From: Paenibacillus radicis (ex Gao et al. 2016)
GTDB taxonomy: Bacteria; Bacillota; Bacilli; Paenibacillales; Paenibacillaceae
DNA length: 64,000 bases
NCBI RefSeq assembly: GCF_014641555.1
Contig: NZ_BMHY01000001.1
Coordinates: forward strand, 837,706-901,705
Direction: 5' to 3'
The notes under the pieces: generated by a model
Database searches by the model: none
What the model saw: the letters and a program-made list of their open reading frames with translations, nothing else
What the model was told of the DNA's origin: nothing
In this document: piece by piece, positions 32,445-42,307 of the stretch
Layout of the letters: every line of letters begins with the position of its first letter
Position numbering within the stretch: the first letter of the stretch is position 1
Translations under genes and position numbers: made by a program

Positions 32445-33335
32445 ATGGATGATCAAGTACAGTCGTTTATTCGGCATTTAGCGGTGGAACGTTCATTGTC
32501 GCCTAGCACGCTTGAATCGTATGGACGTGATTTGAGCGGCTTGGTCGACTACTTGTCACAGCTTGCTGTCAGCCGTCCGGCTGATGTACAGCGGCATCAT
32601 CTGTCGCATTATATGCTGCAGTTGAAGGAGACTGGGCGCAAAGCGGCCACTCTGACAAGACATATCGTATCGATCCGCGCTTTTTTTCATTATTTAGCGC
32701 TGGAAGGCGTCATTGCGCATAATCCTGCAATCTATCTGGAATCGCCCAAGCAGGAGAAGAAAGCGCCAAGCGTTCTATCGGTGGAAGCGGCCGGTTTGCT
32801 TCTGGATGCCCCGCAACCGGTTACGACGGCAGGCATTCGAGATAAGGCGATGCTGGAGCTGCTCTACGCGACGGGCATTCGGGTGACGGAATTAATTATG
32901 CTCAACCTTGATAGCGTCAATCTTCAGCTCAATATTATCAGGTGCGTGGGGAGCGGGATGAAGGAGCGGATTATTCCGTTTGGCCGGATGGCCAAGGAAG
33001 CGCTTGAGCATTACTTGGAAGCTTCCCGGAGCGAATTGCTGAAGAAGTCTCCCGGTGAGGAGGCTTTGTTTCTCAATGTGCTGGGAACGAGGATGACGAG
33101 GCAAGGCTTCTGGAAAATGATCAAAAAATATGCGAAGGCAGCAGGCATCGAAGAAGATATTACGCCGCATACGCTGCGTCATTCCTTTGCCGCGCATTTG
33201 CTGGATAACGGCGCCGATTTGCGGGCCGTTCAGGAGCTGCTCGGACATGCGGATATATCGACAACCCAAAGATATACCCGGCTCGCCAAAGTGCGGATGA
33301 AGGATGCCTATACGCAGGCTCATCCACGCGCTTAA
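32445..33335 (+). CDS. xerD: Tyrosine recombinase XerD
   Basis: XerD resolves chromosome dimers at dif together with CodV/XerC. The 296 residues are the standard length. Catalytic residues are visible as ATGIRVTEL (Arg), [14 protein letters not shown] (His-Arg), [13 protein letters not shown] (His and Tyr). ATG 32445 matches the usual family N-terminus ([14 protein letters not shown]); TTG 32433 is too close to AAAGG. The gene precedes deoB, as in B. subtilis (ripX-drm). Confidence 0.95.
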   Translation: MDDQVQSFIRHLAVERSLSPSTLESYGRDLSGLVDYLSQLAVSRPADVQRHHLSHYMLQLKETGRKAATLTRHIVSIRAFFHYLALEGVIAHNPAIYLESPKQEKKAPSVLSVEAAGLLLDAPQPVTTAGIRDKAMLELLYATGIRVTELIMLNLDSVNLQLNIIRCVGSGMKERIIPFGRMAKEALEHYLEASRSELLKKSPGEEALFLNVLGTRMTRQGFWKMIKKYAKAAGIEEDITPHTLRHSFAAHLLDNGADLRAVQELLGHADISTTQRYTRLAKVRMKDAYTQAHPRA

Positions 33336-33363
33336 TACATATAGAAGGGGAAGTGAAGTGCCT

Positions 33364-34560
33364 ATGCCGATGAAATTCGACCGTATCGCATTAATTGTAC
33401 TGGACAGCGTAGGCATCGGGGAGCTTCCCGACGCTGAATCCTTCGGGGACAAAGGGTCTCATACGCTCGGGCATATCGTAGAACGAGTGCCGGGCATTCA
33501 ACTGCCGAATTTACGCAGATGGGGGCTCGACCGCATTGCGAAGATTAGCGGGTGGGAGCCTTCTGAAGGTGAAGCGGAAGCTTATTTTGGAAAAATGGCA
33601 GAGGTTTCCGTCGGCAAGGATACGATGACCGGTCATTGGGAGCTGATGGGTCTGAAGCTGACGGTGCCGTTTCAGACTTTCCCTGAAGGCTTTCCTGAGG
33701 AGCTTATTGCCGCATTCGAGGAACGTACCGGACGTAAAGTGATCGGCAATAAGCCGGCAAGCGGGACAGATATCTTGGACGAGCTTGGGGCACAGCAAAT
33801 GGAAAGCGGCGATTGGATCGTTTATACGTCCGCGGACAGCGTCTTTCAAATTGCGGCGCATGAAGATATCATTCCGCTTGAGGAATTGTACCGCGCCTGC
33901 GAGATCGCCAGGGAGCTGACGCTGGATGAACGTTATGCAGTAGGCCGCGTGATTGCCCGACCATATATAGGGAAGCCTGGCGCTTTCAAGCGGACGCCCA
34001 ACCGCCATGATTACGCCGTTAAACCGCCAGAGCCTACTGTATTGAACGCTTTGCAGAATGGCGGCTACGCAACGATCGCCGTTGGCAAAATTAACGATAT
34101 TTTTGATGGCGAGGGCATCAGTGCGTCGACGCCGACGAAAAGCAATGCCGATGGCATCGCTAAAACGCTGGATGCGCTGAATGAACCATTCCAAGGACTT
34201 CTATTTACGAATCTGGTCGATTTCGACTCGCTGTATGGCCATCGCCGTGATCCACAAGGCTACGCAGAAGCACTGGAGCAATTCGATCTCGCCCTGCCTG
34301 AGCTGGAGAAGAGGATTGGGGTACGTGATCTGCTAATCGTGACGGCCGACCATGGCAATGATCCCGTCCATCCGGGGACAGATCATACGCGTGAGTATGT
34401 GCCTTTACTGCTGTACAGTCCGGCTTTTAACCAGCGAGGTCAACTTCAGACTCGAGTGACCTTCTCCGATCTGGGCGCAACAATCGCCGACAATTTCGGC
34501 GTGCAGGCTCCGCCTAACGGGACAAGCTTTCTGGACTTGTTGATCACCGATACGGACTGA
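33364..34560 (+). CDS. deoB: Phosphopentomutase
   Basis: DeoB interconverts (deoxy)ribose 1- and 5-phosphate in nucleoside salvage. The 398 residues show the metal sites of the alkaline-phosphatase superfamily: [23 protein letters not shown] (phosphorylated Thr) and [19 protein letters not shown]. The start is ATG 33364; GTG 33358 (two residues longer) has better spacing to GGGGA. It forms a salvage cluster with the next phosphorylase and pdp. Confidence 0.95.
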   Translation: MPMKFDRIALIVLDSVGIGELPDAESFGDKGSHTLGHIVERVPGIQLPNLRRWGLDRIAKISGWEPSEGEAEAYFGKMAEVSVGKDTMTGHWELMGLKLTVPFQTFPEGFPEELIAAFEERTGRKVIGNKPASGTDILDELGAQQMESGDWIVYTSADSVFQIAAHEDIIPLEELYRACEIARELTLDERYAVGRVIARPYIGKPGAFKRTPNRHDYAVKPPEPTVLNALQNGGYATIAVGKINDIFDGEGISASTPTKSNADGIAKTLDALNEPFQGLLFTNLVDFDSLYGHRRDPQGYAEALEQFDLALPELEKRIGVRDLLIVTADHGNDPVHPGTDHTREYVPLLLYSPAFNQRGQLQTRVTFSDLGATIADNFGVQAPPNGTSFLDLLITDTD

Positions 34561-34596
34561 ATACAGAATTACTCTGCAAATAAGGGGAAAGGAAAG

Positions 34597-35430
34597 GTGA
34601 ATGTGGTGCAACCATTGACAGCAGTGCAAATTAAGGAGGCGGCAGCCTATATTGCAGCCCTAACCCCGCTTAAGCCAGAGATTGGACTTATCATGGGCTC
34701 GGGTCTCGGTGTGCTTGGCGATCATTTGGAGGAGGCCGTTGTCATTCCTTACGAGAGCATTCCCCATTTTCCGGTGTCAACCGTTGAAGGGCATGCAGGA
34801 GAACTGCTAGTAGGGATCTTATCGGGCCGGCCGGTTGTGCTTATGCGCGGCCGTTTCCACATGTATGAGGGGTATGGCCCTGAGTTGACAGCTTTTCCGG
34901 TTCGGGTGATGAAGGCGCTGGGCGCAAAATCGCTGCTCGTGACGAATGCCGCAGGCGGCGTTAATACGAGCTTTGAGCCGGGCGATTTGATGATCATTTC
35001 CGATCACCTGAATCTGACGGGCAAAAATCCGCTGATCGGCCCGAACGAAGACGAGCTTGGCGTACGATTCCCTGATATGTCGGAGGCTTACAGCAAACGG
35101 CTGCGTGCCGCAGCACGGGAAATCGCGGTGACGCAGGGGCTGACGCTGCGGGAAGGCGTATATGCCGGTTTGCTTGGGCCTAACTATGAGACGCCAGCAG
35201 AGATCCGGATGCTGCGCACGCTGGGCGCGGATGCGGTCGGAATGTCGACCGTTGCCGAGGTGCTTGCCGCCAGACATACGGGTCTTGAGGTGCTCGGCAT
35301 CTCCTGTATAAGCAATATGGCAGCAGGTATTTTGGACCAGCCCTTGTCACATGCCGAGGTAATGGAGACGACAGAACGTGTGAAATCACAGTTTTTAGCG
35401 CTGGTTAAAGCCATAATTCCTCGATTTTAA
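34597..35430 (+). CDS. pupG: Purine nucleoside phosphorylase, trimeric type
   Basis: The 277-residue enzyme phosphorolyses inosine and guanosine. Family blocks: IMGSGLGVLGDHL, STVEGHAGELLVG, RGRFHMYEGY, TNAAGGVN, and the substrate Asn in GISCISNMAAG. Start GTG 34597; further GTG codons 6-9 bases downstream also suit the GGAAAGG site. It follows deoB by 36 bp, the same order as B. subtilis drm-pupG. Confidence 0.94.
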   Translation: MNVVQPLTAVQIKEAAAYIAALTPLKPEIGLIMGSGLGVLGDHLEEAVVIPYESIPHFPVSTVEGHAGELLVGILSGRPVVLMRGRFHMYEGYGPELTAFPVRVMKALGAKSLLVTNAAGGVNTSFEPGDLMIISDHLNLTGKNPLIGPNEDELGVRFPDMSEAYSKRLRAAAREIAVTQGLTLREGVYAGLLGPNYETPAEIRMLRTLGADAVGMSTVAEVLAARHTGLEVLGISCISNMAAGILDQPLSHAEVMETTERVKSQFLALVKAIIPRF

Positions 35431-35537
35431 GATTTTGTAACACAATTGTAATATTTGCCTCGACTTATTGTGACAGTTTTTGTGATGGCGGTCGTCGTAT
35501 AATGTCCATGATTACAGAACGATGGAGTGAAGTGGAC

Positions 35538-35708
35538 ATGGACAAGCAATTGCTCTTCGAAATGGAGAAATTGCGCGGAAAAATGGTGGAAACAGCTTTA
35601 TTAAAGCAAAATTTGCTGAATCGTGAGGTGCTTCTTTTGAGCCAATCATTGGACAAGCTCATTGTCCGGGCGCAAGTGGAGCAACGGGAATTAGCAAAAA
35701 TGAGATGA
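35538..35708 (+). CDS. Spo0E-like aspartyl-phosphate phosphatase family protein
   Basis: A 56-residue two-helix protein with the Spo0E signature: EMEKLRGKM, then a loop and REVLLLSQSLDKLI with the S-Q-x-L-D motif (residues 35-39). Spo0E members dephosphorylate Spo0A~P, whose gene lies in this window. The motif's usual final Tyr is absent. ATG 35538 is chosen with GGAG 10 bases upstream. A TATAAT at 35498-35503 in the 107-bp gap suggests a promoter of its own, though the -35 is unclear. Confidence 0.75.
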   Translation: MDKQLLFEMEKLRGKMVETALLKQNLLNREVLLLSQSLDKLIVRAQVEQRELAKMR

Positions 35709-35745
35709 GACTTGACTTCAAGTTCTGCGGACGGGAGAGAATGAC

Positions 35746-37077
35746 ATGCGCGCAGTGGATTTAATTCAGAAAAAGCGGGACGGCGGCGAATTGACCGCCT
35801 CGGAGCTTACCTTTCTTGTCGACGGCTATTGTGAAGGCGATATACCTGATTATCAGATGTCGGCTTGGGCGATGGCCGTGCTCTTTCGCGGAATGACCGC
35901 GGCGGAGACCGCAGCACTTACTTTAGCAATGGCGAATTCCGGCGATCAGGTTGATCTTGCGCCGATAGCCGGCATTAAAGTAGACAAGCACAGCACAGGC
36001 GGCGTGGGCGACAAAACCACCTTAATCGTGGCGCCGCTGGTTGCTTCCATAGGCGTTCCGGTAGCGAAGATGTCCGGGCGCGGCCTTGGACATACAGGAG
36101 GAACGATCGACAAGCTGGAATCGATCGCGGGTTTCCAGACGGAGCTTTCCCGTGAGAAATTCATGAGTCAAGTAAATGAGCTAGGCTTATCCGTTATCGG
36201 ACAAAGCGGCAATCTGGCTCCGGCGGATAAAAAGTTATATGCTCTCCGTGACGTAACGGGAACGGTTGAGTCCATTCCGTTAATTGCAAGCTCGGTAATG
36301 AGCAAGAAGATTGCGGCGGGAGCCGATGCAATCGTGCTTGATGTAAAGACAGGCAGCGGAGCTTTTATGAAGACTTTGGAGCAATCCGAAGAATTGGCCC
36401 AAGCAATGGTCGCGATCGGTACGAAGGTAGGCCGTCAGACGGCGGCCATCATTAGCGATATGGACCAGCCGCTTGGTTTTGCAATCGGCAATGCGCTCGA
36501 AGTGAAGGAGTCCATTGAGACGCTGCAGGGAAAAGGGCCGGAGGATTTAACGGAGCTTTGTCTGACACTTGGCGCGCATATGACGGTGCTGGGCGGCAAG
36601 GCGGAAAATGTTGAGGAAGCGAAAACACTGCTTCGTTCCCAACTCAATAATGGCGCTGCACTGGAGAAGTTCAGACAGTTCGTTGCCGCACAAGGCGGAG
36701 ACGGCTCGGTGGCGGACGACCCATCTAAGCTCCCAGTCGCTCCAGTTGTTATCGAGGTAAAGGCGACGGATAATGGCTATGTAAAAGCGATCGATGCCGA
36801 GCGTCTTGGTACGGCAGCCATGCTTCTTGGAGCAGGCAGAGCAACGAAGGATGCTGAAATCGATTATGCCGTTGGTATTGTCATGACGAAGAAAGTCGGG
36901 GATAAGGTTCATGCAGGCGAGACGCTTGCTGTTCTTCATGCTAGAAGAAACGGCGAGGCGGAGGCAGAGGTCGCGGAACAAGTCCGCGGCGCATATGCCG
37001 TCGATTCGACCAAGCCAGACTTGCGGCCGCTGCTGCTGTCGATTGTGACGGCTGATGGCGTTACACGAACTGAATAA
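35746..37077 (+). CDS. pdp: Pyrimidine-nucleoside phosphorylase
   Basis: The 443-residue enzyme phosphorolyses uridine, thymidine and deoxyuridine. It shows [16 protein letters not shown], the signature [19 protein letters not shown] and the phosphate-binding [10 protein letters not shown]. The length fits Bacillus Pdp. GGGAGAG precedes the ATG. With deoB and pupG it forms a nucleoside salvage group, interrupted by the Spo0E-like gene. Confidence 0.96.
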   Translation: MRAVDLIQKKRDGGELTASELTFLVDGYCEGDIPDYQMSAWAMAVLFRGMTAAETAALTLAMANSGDQVDLAPIAGIKVDKHSTGGVGDKTTLIVAPLVASIGVPVAKMSGRGLGHTGGTIDKLESIAGFQTELSREKFMSQVNELGLSVIGQSGNLAPADKKLYALRDVTGTVESIPLIASSVMSKKIAAGADAIVLDVKTGSGAFMKTLEQSEELAQAMVAIGTKVGRQTAAIISDMDQPLGFAIGNALEVKESIETLQGKGPEDLTELCLTLGAHMTVLGGKAENVEEAKTLLRSQLNNGAALEKFRQFVAAQGGDGSVADDPSKLPVAPVVIEVKATDNGYVKAIDAERLGTAAMLLGAGRATKDAEIDYAVGIVMTKKVGDKVHAGETLAVLHARRNGEAEAEVAEQVRGAYAVDSTKPDLRPLLLSIVTADGVTRTE

Positions 37078-37085
37078 AGAATTGC

Positions 37086-37146
37086 ACAAAAAGCAAAAGA
37101 GAAACCAACGTTTGTGAAAACGTGAGGTTTCTCTTTTTGCTTTTTG
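37086..37146 (+). terminator. Strong terminator after pdp
   Basis: A long stem: GCAAAAGAGAAACC (37093-37106) pairs with GGTTTCTCTTTTTGC (37126-37140), with an inner ACGTTT/AAAACGT stem and a T-rich end. Confidence 0.92.
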
Positions 37147-38202
37147 TTCTATTTTCTTTTCCTTTTGATTTTCAAGCTTTAATGTGGCAGGCGCAGCTGG
37201 TGATTTGTTCCTTCGCTAACCTGAAGTGAAACAACAAGGTATGACCGCCGACGTGCGACCGAGCATCGCGTGACGCGATGGCACCGCGCGCCGGGAGGCA
37301 CGCACGGTAGACATCTTTGTCGCCTAAATGTGCTACGTCTCTCACAAACTTTCGTTAACGGGCAGGCTGCATCACACTCTGAGCTGCAAAATAAAGCGAG
37401 GTTGTAATGAATCGTGTAACTATATACAACTAGCTGTCGAGTCTGCTCTCCACTGTATCAAAATGTAAAAATACATGTTGATGTGCCTCAAAAGGCCCAA
37501 ATTATCGATCAAAATGCAAAAATACATTTGAAATGGTCGATTTTAGCTTTTTCCAAGCATTTTAGACTAATCAACCTGCACTTTTGCATTTTGATTCATT
37601 TCTATCTTTCTTAACTTAGCTCTCAACGAGTAAATGAGAGTCAAAATGATGGTATCCGACCTCTAGCGTACCTGAACGCTACCACTACGCTATTAATTAG
37701 TGTAACGCTCAATCCTGCTGTATTTAGTAAGCACTGAAGTGTTTATTTTGTGTGCCACTTGCGCTCAAGGTGAGCGGAATGTTGCAGATTCTATCCATTA
37801 TGCATCGTGAAAGCGATGGGAAAATGGGATCAGGATCGGCAGCATGGACCAAAACATGCAGTGATCCCGGGTTCTATTAACTATCAGAGGTCCGGCTATC
37901 GCTCTTTGAATTGATTATTCGGCTGTGAGATGCACACAGGGTGAGCGGAGTGTTTTGAGTCCAGGATGACATTTTGCAGATTCTATCCATTATGCATCGT
38001 GAAAGCGATGGGAAAATGGGATCAAGAACGGCAGCATGGACCAAAACACGCAGTGAGCCCGGGGTTTGCTTTCTATCACTCCCTCCAGCTCCGGATATTA
38101 TTTCAAAGGTGGAATAATTTTCTACAAACAAGCCGACACTGTAGAGGAAAAATTAGCCGAATTGCGGTCAGCCTGACTGCATCATCTTTGGAGGGACCTG
38201 CC
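37147..38202. repeat. Gene-free kilobase with direct and inverted repeats
   Basis: No coding region is supported here. It holds a partial tandem duplication: GCAGATTCTATCCATTATGC and the following 80 bases occur at 37784-37870 and again at 37976-38062 (offset 192), with only a few substitutions, each preceded by GGTGAGCGGA (37769 and 37940). Separately ATCAAAATG(T/C)AAAAATACAT occurs at about 37457 and 37509, and its core appears inverted as TTTTGCATTTTGAT at about 37584. The repeats look like degenerate intergenic elements. The ORF leading into dacF from 37966 is an artefact of this region. Confidence 0.75.
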
Positions 38203-39381
38203 ATGAAAAAACGATGTATGAAACTATTTCTTCTAGTAGCCGCACTAAGTATGGCGATGCCTGTCGCGGCATTCGCTGAAGAGAAAGCACCGGCGAATGC
38301 GGGTTCGGCCGCCGACCTGGCTCCTTCCGCAAGATCTGCGATTTTGATGGATGCAGACAGCGGTACAATCATCTATGAAAAAAACAGCAATGATAAACTG
38401 CCGCCTGCGAGTATAACGAAAGTTATGACGATGCTTCTTATTATGGAAGCCATTGACGACGGAACGATTAAGCTGACGGACAAAGTCCAGGCCAGCGAAT
38501 ACGCTTCCTCTATGGGCGGCTCGCAAATTTTTCTCGAGCCCGGCGAGGAAATGACGGTAGACGACATGATTAAAGGGATTGCGCTGGCATCCGGCAATGA
38601 CGCCTCTGTGGCAATGGCGGAGAAGCTCGCCGGCACCGAGCAGCAATTTGTGGCGAAAATGAATGAAAAGGCTCAGCAGCTTGGGCTAAAAGAAACTCAT
38701 TTTGCCAATTGCAACGGCTTGCCGACAACGGATCACTACTCTTCCGCTCATGATATTGCTGTGATGTCGAGGGAATTGCTCAAGCATTCGGAAATTACGA
38801 AATATACGGGACTGTACCAGGATTATCTCCGGAAAACTTCGGAAAAACCGTTCTGGCTTGTGAACACGAACAAGCTTGTCCGCTTCTATAGCGGTGCAGA
38901 CGGTTTGAAAACCGGCTTTACCAGCGAGGCGAAATTTTGCTTGTCTGCTACAGCTAGACGCGATGATCTGCGGATCATTGCTGTCGTAATGGGCGAGCCG
39001 AATACGAAAACAAGAAACAACGAAGTAGCTCAAATGTTTGATTACGCTTTTGCCCAGTACATGACCCATTCGATCTTTAAAGAGGGCGATACGATGGGCA
39101 ATGTCAACATCGAGAAAGGTACTGCTTCTCAGATGCCGATCGTGGCCAAACATCAATATAGTGTGCTGTTGAAAAAAGGAACGCCTACGACAGATATCCG
39201 CTATGAGCTGCAGCTTGAACCGTTGAAAGCGCCGGTGAAAATCGGTCAGCCGATCGGCAAGCTGATCGTTTTCCAAGGTGACCAGGTGCTCAAGGAGTTT
39301 CCTGTAGACGCGCCGCAGTCGATTGATAGAGCCGGCTGGTGGAAGATGCTTCAGCGCTCTTTAGGCGGATTGTTCACATAG
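38203..39381 (+). CDS. dacF: D-alanyl-D-alanine carboxypeptidase DacF
   Basis: The 392-residue penicillin-binding protein trims peptide side chains of peptidoglycan; DacF acts in the forespore to set cortex cross-linking. It has a signal peptide (cleavage after AFA), the S11 motifs SITK (in PPASITKVMT), SGN (LASGNDAS) and KTG (DGLKTGFT), a PBP5 C-terminal domain and a terminal amphipathic helix for membrane attachment. ATG 38203 follows GGAGGG; the upstream in-frame extension is non-coding. It heads the spoIIA cluster, as in B. subtilis. Confidence 0.95.
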   Translation: MKKRCMKLFLLVAALSMAMPVAAFAEEKAPANAGSAADLAPSARSAILMDADSGTIIYEKNSNDKLPPASITKVMTMLLIMEAIDDGTIKLTDKVQASEYASSMGGSQIFLEPGEEMTVDDMIKGIALASGNDASVAMAEKLAGTEQQFVAKMNEKAQQLGLKETHFANCNGLPTTDHYSSAHDIAVMSRELLKHSEITKYTGLYQDYLRKTSEKPFWLVNTNKLVRFYSGADGLKTGFTSEAKFCLSATARRDDLRIIAVVMGEPNTKTRNNEVAQMFDYAFAQYMTHSIFKEGDTMGNVNIEKGTASQMPIVAKHQYSVLLKKGTPTTDIRYELQLEPLKAPVKIGQPIGKLIVFQGDQVLKEFPVDAPQSIDRAGWWKMLQRSLGGLFT

Positions 39382-39407
39382 TTTCCGGGCAAAAGGCCAG
39401 CGTAATT

Positions 39408-39474
39408 TGTCGCCTTCTAGCGGTATGCTTCTAGTTTTGTCGCCTTGCAGGAAAGCGGCTTCCGCTTGGAGAAA
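39408..39474 (+). promoter_or_regulatory. spoIIA promoter: SigH-like element with paired 0A-like sites
   Basis: GCAGGAAAG (39447-39455), 12-bp spacer and GGAGAAA (39468-39474) fit the SigH pattern RNAGGAWWW-N11/12-RNNGAAT at most positions. Two copies of TTTTGTCGCCTT-like sequence, with TGTCGCC at 39408-39414 and 39438-39444, lie exactly 30 bp apart just upstream. They match the 0A box TGTCGAA in 5 of 7 bases. B. subtilis spoIIA is activated by Spo0A~P from such a promoter. Confidence 0.55.
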
Positions 39475-39520
39475 TGCTAGTTCGATCCAAATGCGTAGCA
39501 GAAGGAGATGAACAGCGATA

Positions 39521-39874
39521 ATGAGTTTGCAAGCGGAATTGGAGCATTACCGGAACGTGCTCATCGTACGTCTCAGAGGAGAGCTTGACCATCATACCGC
39601 CGATGTCGTCCGGTACAAAATGGAGGAAGCGATTGCTCGCGGCTCGAGCGTTCATATTCTCTTAAGCTTGAAAGAGCTGCAATTTATGGACAGCTCCGGG
39701 CTCGGCGTCATCCTCGGCAGGTACAAGCAGGTGAAAAGCAAAGGCGGCAAGATGGTCGTCTGCGATGTGAATCCGAATGTGTATCGGCTGTTCGAAATGT
39801 CAGGCCTGTTCAAAATATTGGAGATCCATGACAATGAGCGAACAGCGATATCAAGCCTGGAGGTGGTCTCGTGA
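39521..39874 (+). CDS. spoIIAA: Anti-sigma F factor antagonist SpoIIAA
   Basis: The 117-residue STAS protein releases SigF by binding SpoIIAB in the forespore. The phosphorylated serine is Ser58 in [28 protein letters not shown] near the N-terminus is also conserved. GAAGGAG is 14 bases before the ATG, farther than usual. The stop overlaps the GTG of spoIIAB by 4 bp. Confidence 0.97.
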   Translation: MSLQAELEHYRNVLIVRLRGELDHHTADVVRYKMEEAIARGSSVHILLSLKELQFMDSSGLGVILGRYKQVKSKGGKMVVCDVNPNVYRLFEMSGLFKILEIHDNERTAISSLEVVS

Positions 39875-40317
39875 ACGGACGGAATGAAATGACGCTGACC
39901 TTTAGCGCGCGCTCTGAAAATGAAGCTTTCGCGCGCGTTGCCATCGCGTCCTTCGTATCTCAGCTTGATCCGACATTGGAGGAGCTGAACGATTTGAAAA
40001 CCGCAGTGTCGGAAGCGGTGACTAACGCCATTATTCATGGCTATGACAGTGACCCTTCTGGAAAAGTAACGATTGAAGCCTCGATCGAAGGTGATTCCGT
40101 ATCGCTGATCATCAGTGACAACGGACATGGAATCGAGGATTTGGATTTGGCCCGCCAGCCGCTTTATACGTCGAAGCCGGAGCTCGAGCGCTCGGGCATG
40201 GGATTCACGATTATGGAAAATTTTATGGACCGTTTCGAGGTTTCCAGCGATCTTGGCGGGGGCACCCGTCTCTCGATGCTGAAACGAATCGAATCGAAAA
40301 AAGCGCTATACAACTAG
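39871..40317 (+). CDS. spoIIAB: Anti-sigma F factor SpoIIAB
   Basis: The 148-residue GHKL kinase holds SigF inactive and phosphorylates SpoIIAA. N box is in [18 protein letters not shown]1 box [10 protein letters not shown] with the Asp intact, G2 [15 protein letters not shown] start overlapping the spoIIAA stop (GTGA) indicates translational coupling. It is the third RsbW-type protein of the window and a useful contrast to the Asn-bearing RsbW copy 2. Confidence 0.97.
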   Translation: MNGRNEMTLTFSARSENEAFARVAIASFVSQLDPTLEELNDLKTAVSEAVTNAIIHGYDSDPSGKVTIEASIEGDSVSLIISDNGHGIEDLDLARQPLYTSKPELERSGMGFTIMENFMDRFEVSSDLGGGTRLSMLKRIESKKALYN

Positions 40318-40336
40318 CGCATAGGGGTTGAACCTC

Positions 40337-41095
40337 ATGGATGTCGATTTGAAGAAGCAAACGGCTCAGCCGTATTTGGATGACGCGGAAGTAAAGCGGC
40401 TTATAGCGCTAAGCCAGTCTGGCGATACGTTGGCAAGAGATACTCTCGTACATTGCAATATCCGGCTCGTATGGTCGGTCGTACAGCGGTTTATCAACCG
40501 CGGCTACGAACCGGAAGATTTGTTCCAGATCGGTTGTATCGGACTGCTGAAGTCCGTCGACAAGTTTGATTTGTCTTATGACGTGAAGTTTTCCACCTAT
40601 GCCGTCCCGATGATTATCGGAGAAATTCAGCGGTTTTTGCGCGATGACGGCACGCTCAAGGTAAGCCGGTCGCTGAAGGAAACGGCGAACAAAGTACGGA
40701 AGATGAAGGATGAGCTGTCCAAGACGCTTGGCCGTCTGCCGACGATTAGCGAGGTAGCGGAGCGCCTTGGTATCACACCGGAGGATGTCGTCTTTGCTCA
40801 GGAAGCGAATAAGCCGCCAACCTCGATTCATGAGACTGTATTCGAGAATGACGGAGACCCCATTACGCTGATGGACCAGATTGCGGATGATTCGCAGGAG
40901 CGCTGGTTCGATAAGCTGGCGCTGGTGGAAGCGATCGAAGGCCTCAATGAGAGGGAACGGCTGATCGTCTATTTGCGCTATTACCGGGATAAGACGCAGT
41001 CCGAGGTTGCCAGCAGGCTTGGCATTTCCCAAGTGCAAGTATCACGTCTGGAGAAAAAAATATTGCAGTCCATTCGAGACCAGATCGCCCAATAG
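40337..41095 (+). CDS. sigF: Forespore sigma factor SigF
   Basis: The 252-residue SigF is the first compartment-specific sigma factor in the forespore. It is very close to the B. subtilis protein over LVWSVVQRFINRGYEPEDL, VKFSTYAVPMIIGEIQRFL and the region-4 SEVASRLGISQVQVSRLEKK. ATG 40337 follows GGGG at 10 bases; TTG 40328 is not needed. It lies 19 bp after spoIIAB in the spoIIA operon. Confidence 0.97.
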   Translation: MDVDLKKQTAQPYLDDAEVKRLIALSQSGDTLARDTLVHCNIRLVWSVVQRFINRGYEPEDLFQIGCIGLLKSVDKFDLSYDVKFSTYAVPMIIGEIQRFLRDDGTLKVSRSLKETANKVRKMKDELSKTLGRLPTISEVAERLGITPEDVVFAQEANKPPTSIHETVFENDGDPITLMDQIADDSQERWFDKLALVEAIEGLNERERLIVYLRYYRDKTQSEVASRLGISQVQVSRLEKKILQSIRDQIAQ

Positions 41096-41132
41096 GCGGT
41101 TTGGTCTTTTCAATTTTTTACCTTAGCAAGCA

Positions 41133-41163
41133 TGACTATCCGCCGCCGCCTTTTCTCATACTA
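41133..41163 (+). promoter_or_regulatory. SigG-type promoter of the spoVA genes
   Basis: TGACTA (41133-41138), 18-bp spacer and CATACTA (41157-41163) match the SigG consensus TGAATA-N18-CATACTA with a single mismatch. It lies 38 bp before spoVAA. Confidence 0.68.
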
Positions 41164-41201
41164 AAAGGGAAGTGAATCCAATACGTTAGGAATGATGACA
41201 G

Positions 41202-41852
41202 ATGGACGTACCCCGTCAATCGGCTCTCTATCTGCGTCTCAAAAAACGAATTACGATTCGTCCCAGACATAAAGTAACGTTAGGCCAAGTGGCCAGGCTG
41301 CTCGCTGCTAACGATGAGCAGGAGCAGCGTCTTGCGGACCTTGTGCTGTATCGTCATGCGAAAGCGGACGGCAACCGGGTCGTTATCGATCTGCTGCAGA
41401 TTGTCAAAGCGATTCGATTGGCAGAGCCCTCACTCACCGTCGAGGCTTACGGCGATCCGCAGGTGCTGATTATGGTATCCGAGAAGCCTGTGAAACCGCG
41501 TATTATCGTGCTGTTGTTCGCCTGGCTGCTGCTGTTTTTCGGTGCGGGGCTGGCGATTATGAATTTTCATACCGACGTCAGCATGCGGGAGGTTCATATT
41601 CGAATTGTTGAGCTTATAACCGGAGAAAAGACAGAGCATCCGCTCTGGTTTCAAATTCCTTATTCGCTCGGCATCGGTCTAGGGATGATTTTGTTTTTCA
41701 ACCATTTGTTCCGCAAGCGTTTCAATGAAGAGCCAAACCCGCTTGAAGTGGAGTTGTATACGTATCAGGAAAATGTGAATGCCTACGTCATCGCTGACGA
41801 AATGCGAAAAAAAAACAGTTCGAGCCAAGGACATGCCGGCGATGATAATTGA
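41202..41852 (+). CDS. spoVAA: Stage V sporulation protein AA
   Basis: The 216-residue SpoVAA belongs to the membrane channel that moves dipicolinic acid and calcium into the spore. The N-terminal half is soluble (YLRLKKRITIRPRHKV), followed by two membrane helices (about 98-118 and 148-166, VLLFAWLLLFFGAGLAIM). AGGAATGATG lies upstream of the ATG. Expression is expected from the SigG-type promoter at 41133. Confidence 0.92.
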   Translation: MDVPRQSALYLRLKKRITIRPRHKVTLGQVARLLAANDEQEQRLADLVLYRHAKADGNRVVIDLLQIVKAIRLAEPSLTVEAYGDPQVLIMVSEKPVKPRIIVLLFAWLLLFFGAGLAIMNFHTDVSMREVHIRIVELITGEKTEHPLWFQIPYSLGIGLGMILFFNHLFRKRFNEEPNPLEVELYTYQENVNAYVIADEMRKKNSSSQGHAGDDN

Positions 41853-42273
41853 TTATGCACGCAATTTGCTGGCTGCTTTTATTGGCTTGTCCGGCGGGTT
41901 GGCCGTAGGCAGCGGGTTGGTTGCGCTGCTAATCGTATTTGATCTGGTTCCAAGGCTGGCGCAGGTGGCGAGAGCTTACCGGATGTCAGCTTGGTTCGAA
42001 ACCGCGATTGTCGGAGGGTCAATGTATTGGACATTTGCCGACTTTCTCGATTGGGAACTTGCTTTGCCGAAGATTTCAGTCCTGATCTTCTCGGGCTTGC
42101 TGGACGGAATCTTTGTCGGCATGCTGGCGGCAGCACTTACGGAAGTGATGAATGTACTGCCTATTCTAGCCAAACGGATGAATCTCTCCGACTATTTAGT
42201 CAGTCTTGTTATGGCAATGGTGCTTGGCAAAACGCTCGGTTCGCTATTTGATTGGCTCTATTATCAATGGTAA
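41842..42273 (+). CDS. spoVAB: Stage V sporulation protein AB
   Basis: The 143-residue membrane protein has about four helices: LLAAFIGLSGGLAVGSGLVA, IVGGSMYWTFADFL, VLIFSGLLDGIFVGMLAAAL and a C-terminal one. ATG 41842 (AAGGA 10 bases upstream) gives the usual length and overlaps spoVAA by 11 bp; earlier in-frame ATGs are less suitable. It is followed directly by spoVAF, not by spoVAC. Confidence 0.92.
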   Translation: MIIDYARNLLAAFIGLSGGLAVGSGLVALLIVFDLVPRLAQVARAYRMSAWFETAIVGGSMYWTFADFLDWELALPKISVLIFSGLLDGIFVGMLAAALTEVMNVLPILAKRMNLSDYLVSLVMAMVLGKTLGSLFDWLYYQW

Positions 42274-42307
42274 TTTACACGACGACGAAATGAAGGGGGC
42301 TAAGCGG

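Noticed and set aside
37227-37330. Short inverted repeat CATCGCGTGACGCGATG and neighbouring GC-rich segment as an RNA gene
   Set aside because: Only a small local hairpin; no tRNA, SRP, 6S or other RNA pattern could be traced.
37877-38131. 84-codon minus-strand frame in the repeat region before dacF
   Set aside because: Crosses the duplicated block, has no ribosome site or domain, and its composition is unlike the neighbouring genes.
37966-38202. N-terminal extension of dacF by 79 codons
   Set aside because: It runs through the duplicated repeat; the signal peptide and the GGAGGG ribosome site place the start at 38203.
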